Origin: Citricoccus sp. WCRC_4
GTDB taxonomy: Bacteria > Actinomycetota > Actinomycetes > Actinomycetales > Micrococcaceae
Reading direction: 5' to 3'
DNA length: 13,312 nt
NCBI GenBank assembly: GCA_026645375.1
Contig: JAPFFX010000322.1
Coordinates: 1-13,312 of the forward strand
Of this stretch, positions 12,692 through 13,312 are shown in pieces (the stretch's first letter is position 1; each line of letters starts with the position of its first letter). Under the pieces are notes generated by a model. It was not told the DNA's origin. It did not search any database and saw only the letters and a list, made by a program, of their open reading frames with translations. The position numbers and the translations under genes are program-made.

Positions 12692-13312
12692 ATGGTTGCT
12701 GAGCACACCGCCATCACCGAGCCCTGGGGCGACACCGTCACCGTGGAGTTCGACGAGAACAAGATCGCCTGGGTGCGGTTCAACCGACCCGATAAGCGCA
12801 ACGCGATGAACCCCACGCTGAACCGCGAGATGTACGCCACCCTGGAGCACCTGGAGAATGACGACCGGTGCTCGGTGCTGGTGCTCACCGGTACCGAGGA
12901 CGCCTGGTCGGCCGGCATGGACTTGAAGGAGTACTTCCGCGAGACCGACGGTCAGCCGCGAGGGGTGCAGAACAAGGTCCGTACCGAGGGCACCAACTGG
13001 CAGTACCGCAAGCTGCTGAGCTACGCCAAGCCCACGATCGCCATGGTCAACGGCTGGTGCTTCGGCGGGGCCTTCGTCCCGCTGGTCTCCTGCGATCTGG
13101 CCATCGCCGCCGAGGACGCCACCTTCGGGCTCTCCGAGGTGAACTGGGGCGTCACCCCGGGCAACCTCGTGACCCGCGCCCTGGCCGAGACCATCCCCAC
13201 CCGGGACGCGATGTACTACATCATGACGGGTGATCACTTCGATGGTCGCCGGGCGGCCGAGATGCGCCTGGTCAACGAGGCCGTCCCGGCAGACCAGCTC
13301 ACCGAGCGCACC
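12692..13312 (+). CDS. ech: p-Hydroxycinnamoyl-CoA (feruloyl-CoA) hydratase-lyase, partial at the 3' end
   Basis: The first 207 residues of a crotonase-fold enzyme; the gene is cut by the window edge. It hydrates feruloyl- or p-coumaroyl-CoA and cleaves the product to vanillin or 4-hydroxybenzaldehyde plus acetyl-CoA. The sequence follows the Pseudomonas fluorescens enzyme closely: NRPDKRNAMNPTLNREM (31-47), WSAGMDLKEYFRE (72-84), YAKPTIAMVNGWCFGGAF (111-128), FGLSEVNWGVTPGNLV (145-160), MYYIMTG (174-180). Oxyanion-hole Met76 and Gly126, Lys35, Tyr81 and catalytic Glu149 are present; the position of Ser123 in the Pseudomonas enzyme is Val129 here. GGAG (12682-12685) lies six bases before the ATG. 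It is divergent from the MarR gene and under two MarR-type operators. Confidence 0.93.
   Translation, partial: MVAEHTAITEPWGDTVTVEFDENKIAWVRFNRPDKRNAMNPTLNREMYATLEHLENDDRCSVLVLTGTEDAWSAGMDLKEYFRETDGQPRGVQNKVRTEGTNWQYRKLLSYAKPTIAMVNGWCFGGAFVPLVSCDLAIAAEDATFGLSEVNWGVTPGNLVTRALAETIPTRDAMYYIMTGDHFDGRRAAEMRLVNEAVPADQLTERT

Noticed and set aside
12578..13237. Upstream extension of the MarR reading frame across the hydratase gene
   Set aside because: The extension reads the antisense of the hydratase and translates the operator repeats; the MarR domain begins after 12577.

Overview
The window is very GC-rich, with strongly G/C-biased third codon positions, good Shine-Dalgarno sites and ATGA start-stop overlaps. 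This fits a high-GC actinobacterium, probably of the Micrococcales (Arthrobacter, Citricoccus or Kocuria-like), although genus cannot be fixed from sequence reading alone. Most of it is an aromatic-acid catabolic island. Its left edge carries the start of a serine-recombinase gene, perfect inverted repeats and gene-poor DNA, which suggests a plasmid or mobile-island boundary.

Layout. (1) 1-1380: 5' end of a resolvase-like gene (minus), a 28-bp perfect inverted repeat, a stretch with no confident gene, then a 147-residue hypothetical protein. (2) 1381-6371 (plus): a palindromic operator and a CRP/GlxR-like site precede an operon of flavin monooxygenase, maleylacetate reductase, intradiol hydroxyquinol 1,2-dioxygenase, a 60-residue unknown protein and an AAHS-type aromatic acid transporter, followed by a large stem-loop. 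(3) 6488-8051 (plus): the same operator plus CRP-like module, at the same internal spacing, precedes an MHS-family transporter, followed by a terminator hairpin. (4) 8307-11011 (minus): an IclR regulator, and upstream of it a two-gene operon of a zinc-type MDR dehydrogenase and an isochorismatase-fold protein, both with altered catalytic residues. (5) 11160-11969 (plus): a second IclR regulator. (6) 12041-12577 (minus): a MarR regulator, divergent from a p-hydroxycinnamoyl-CoA hydratase-lyase that runs off the right edge.

How the parts fit. Hydroxyquinol dioxygenase opens 1,2,4-trihydroxybenzene to maleylacetate, and maleylacetate reductase makes 3-oxoadipate. The flavin monooxygenase is the obvious source of hydroxyquinol, probably by (decarboxylating) hydroxylation of a phenolic acid, with two importers bringing in acids. 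At the right end the hydratase-lyase cuts feruloyl- or coumaroyl-CoA to vanillin or 4-hydroxybenzaldehyde. Two regulatory circuits are readable. A 21-23 bp palindrome is shared by the hydroxyquinol operon and the MHS gene. A TATCAG-N5-CTGATA operator occurs twice in the MarR/hydratase promoter, once with 16/17 identity before IclR-1, and once degenerately before the dehydrogenase operon. The second motif suggests that the MarR protein links hydroxycinnamate sensing to the central genes.
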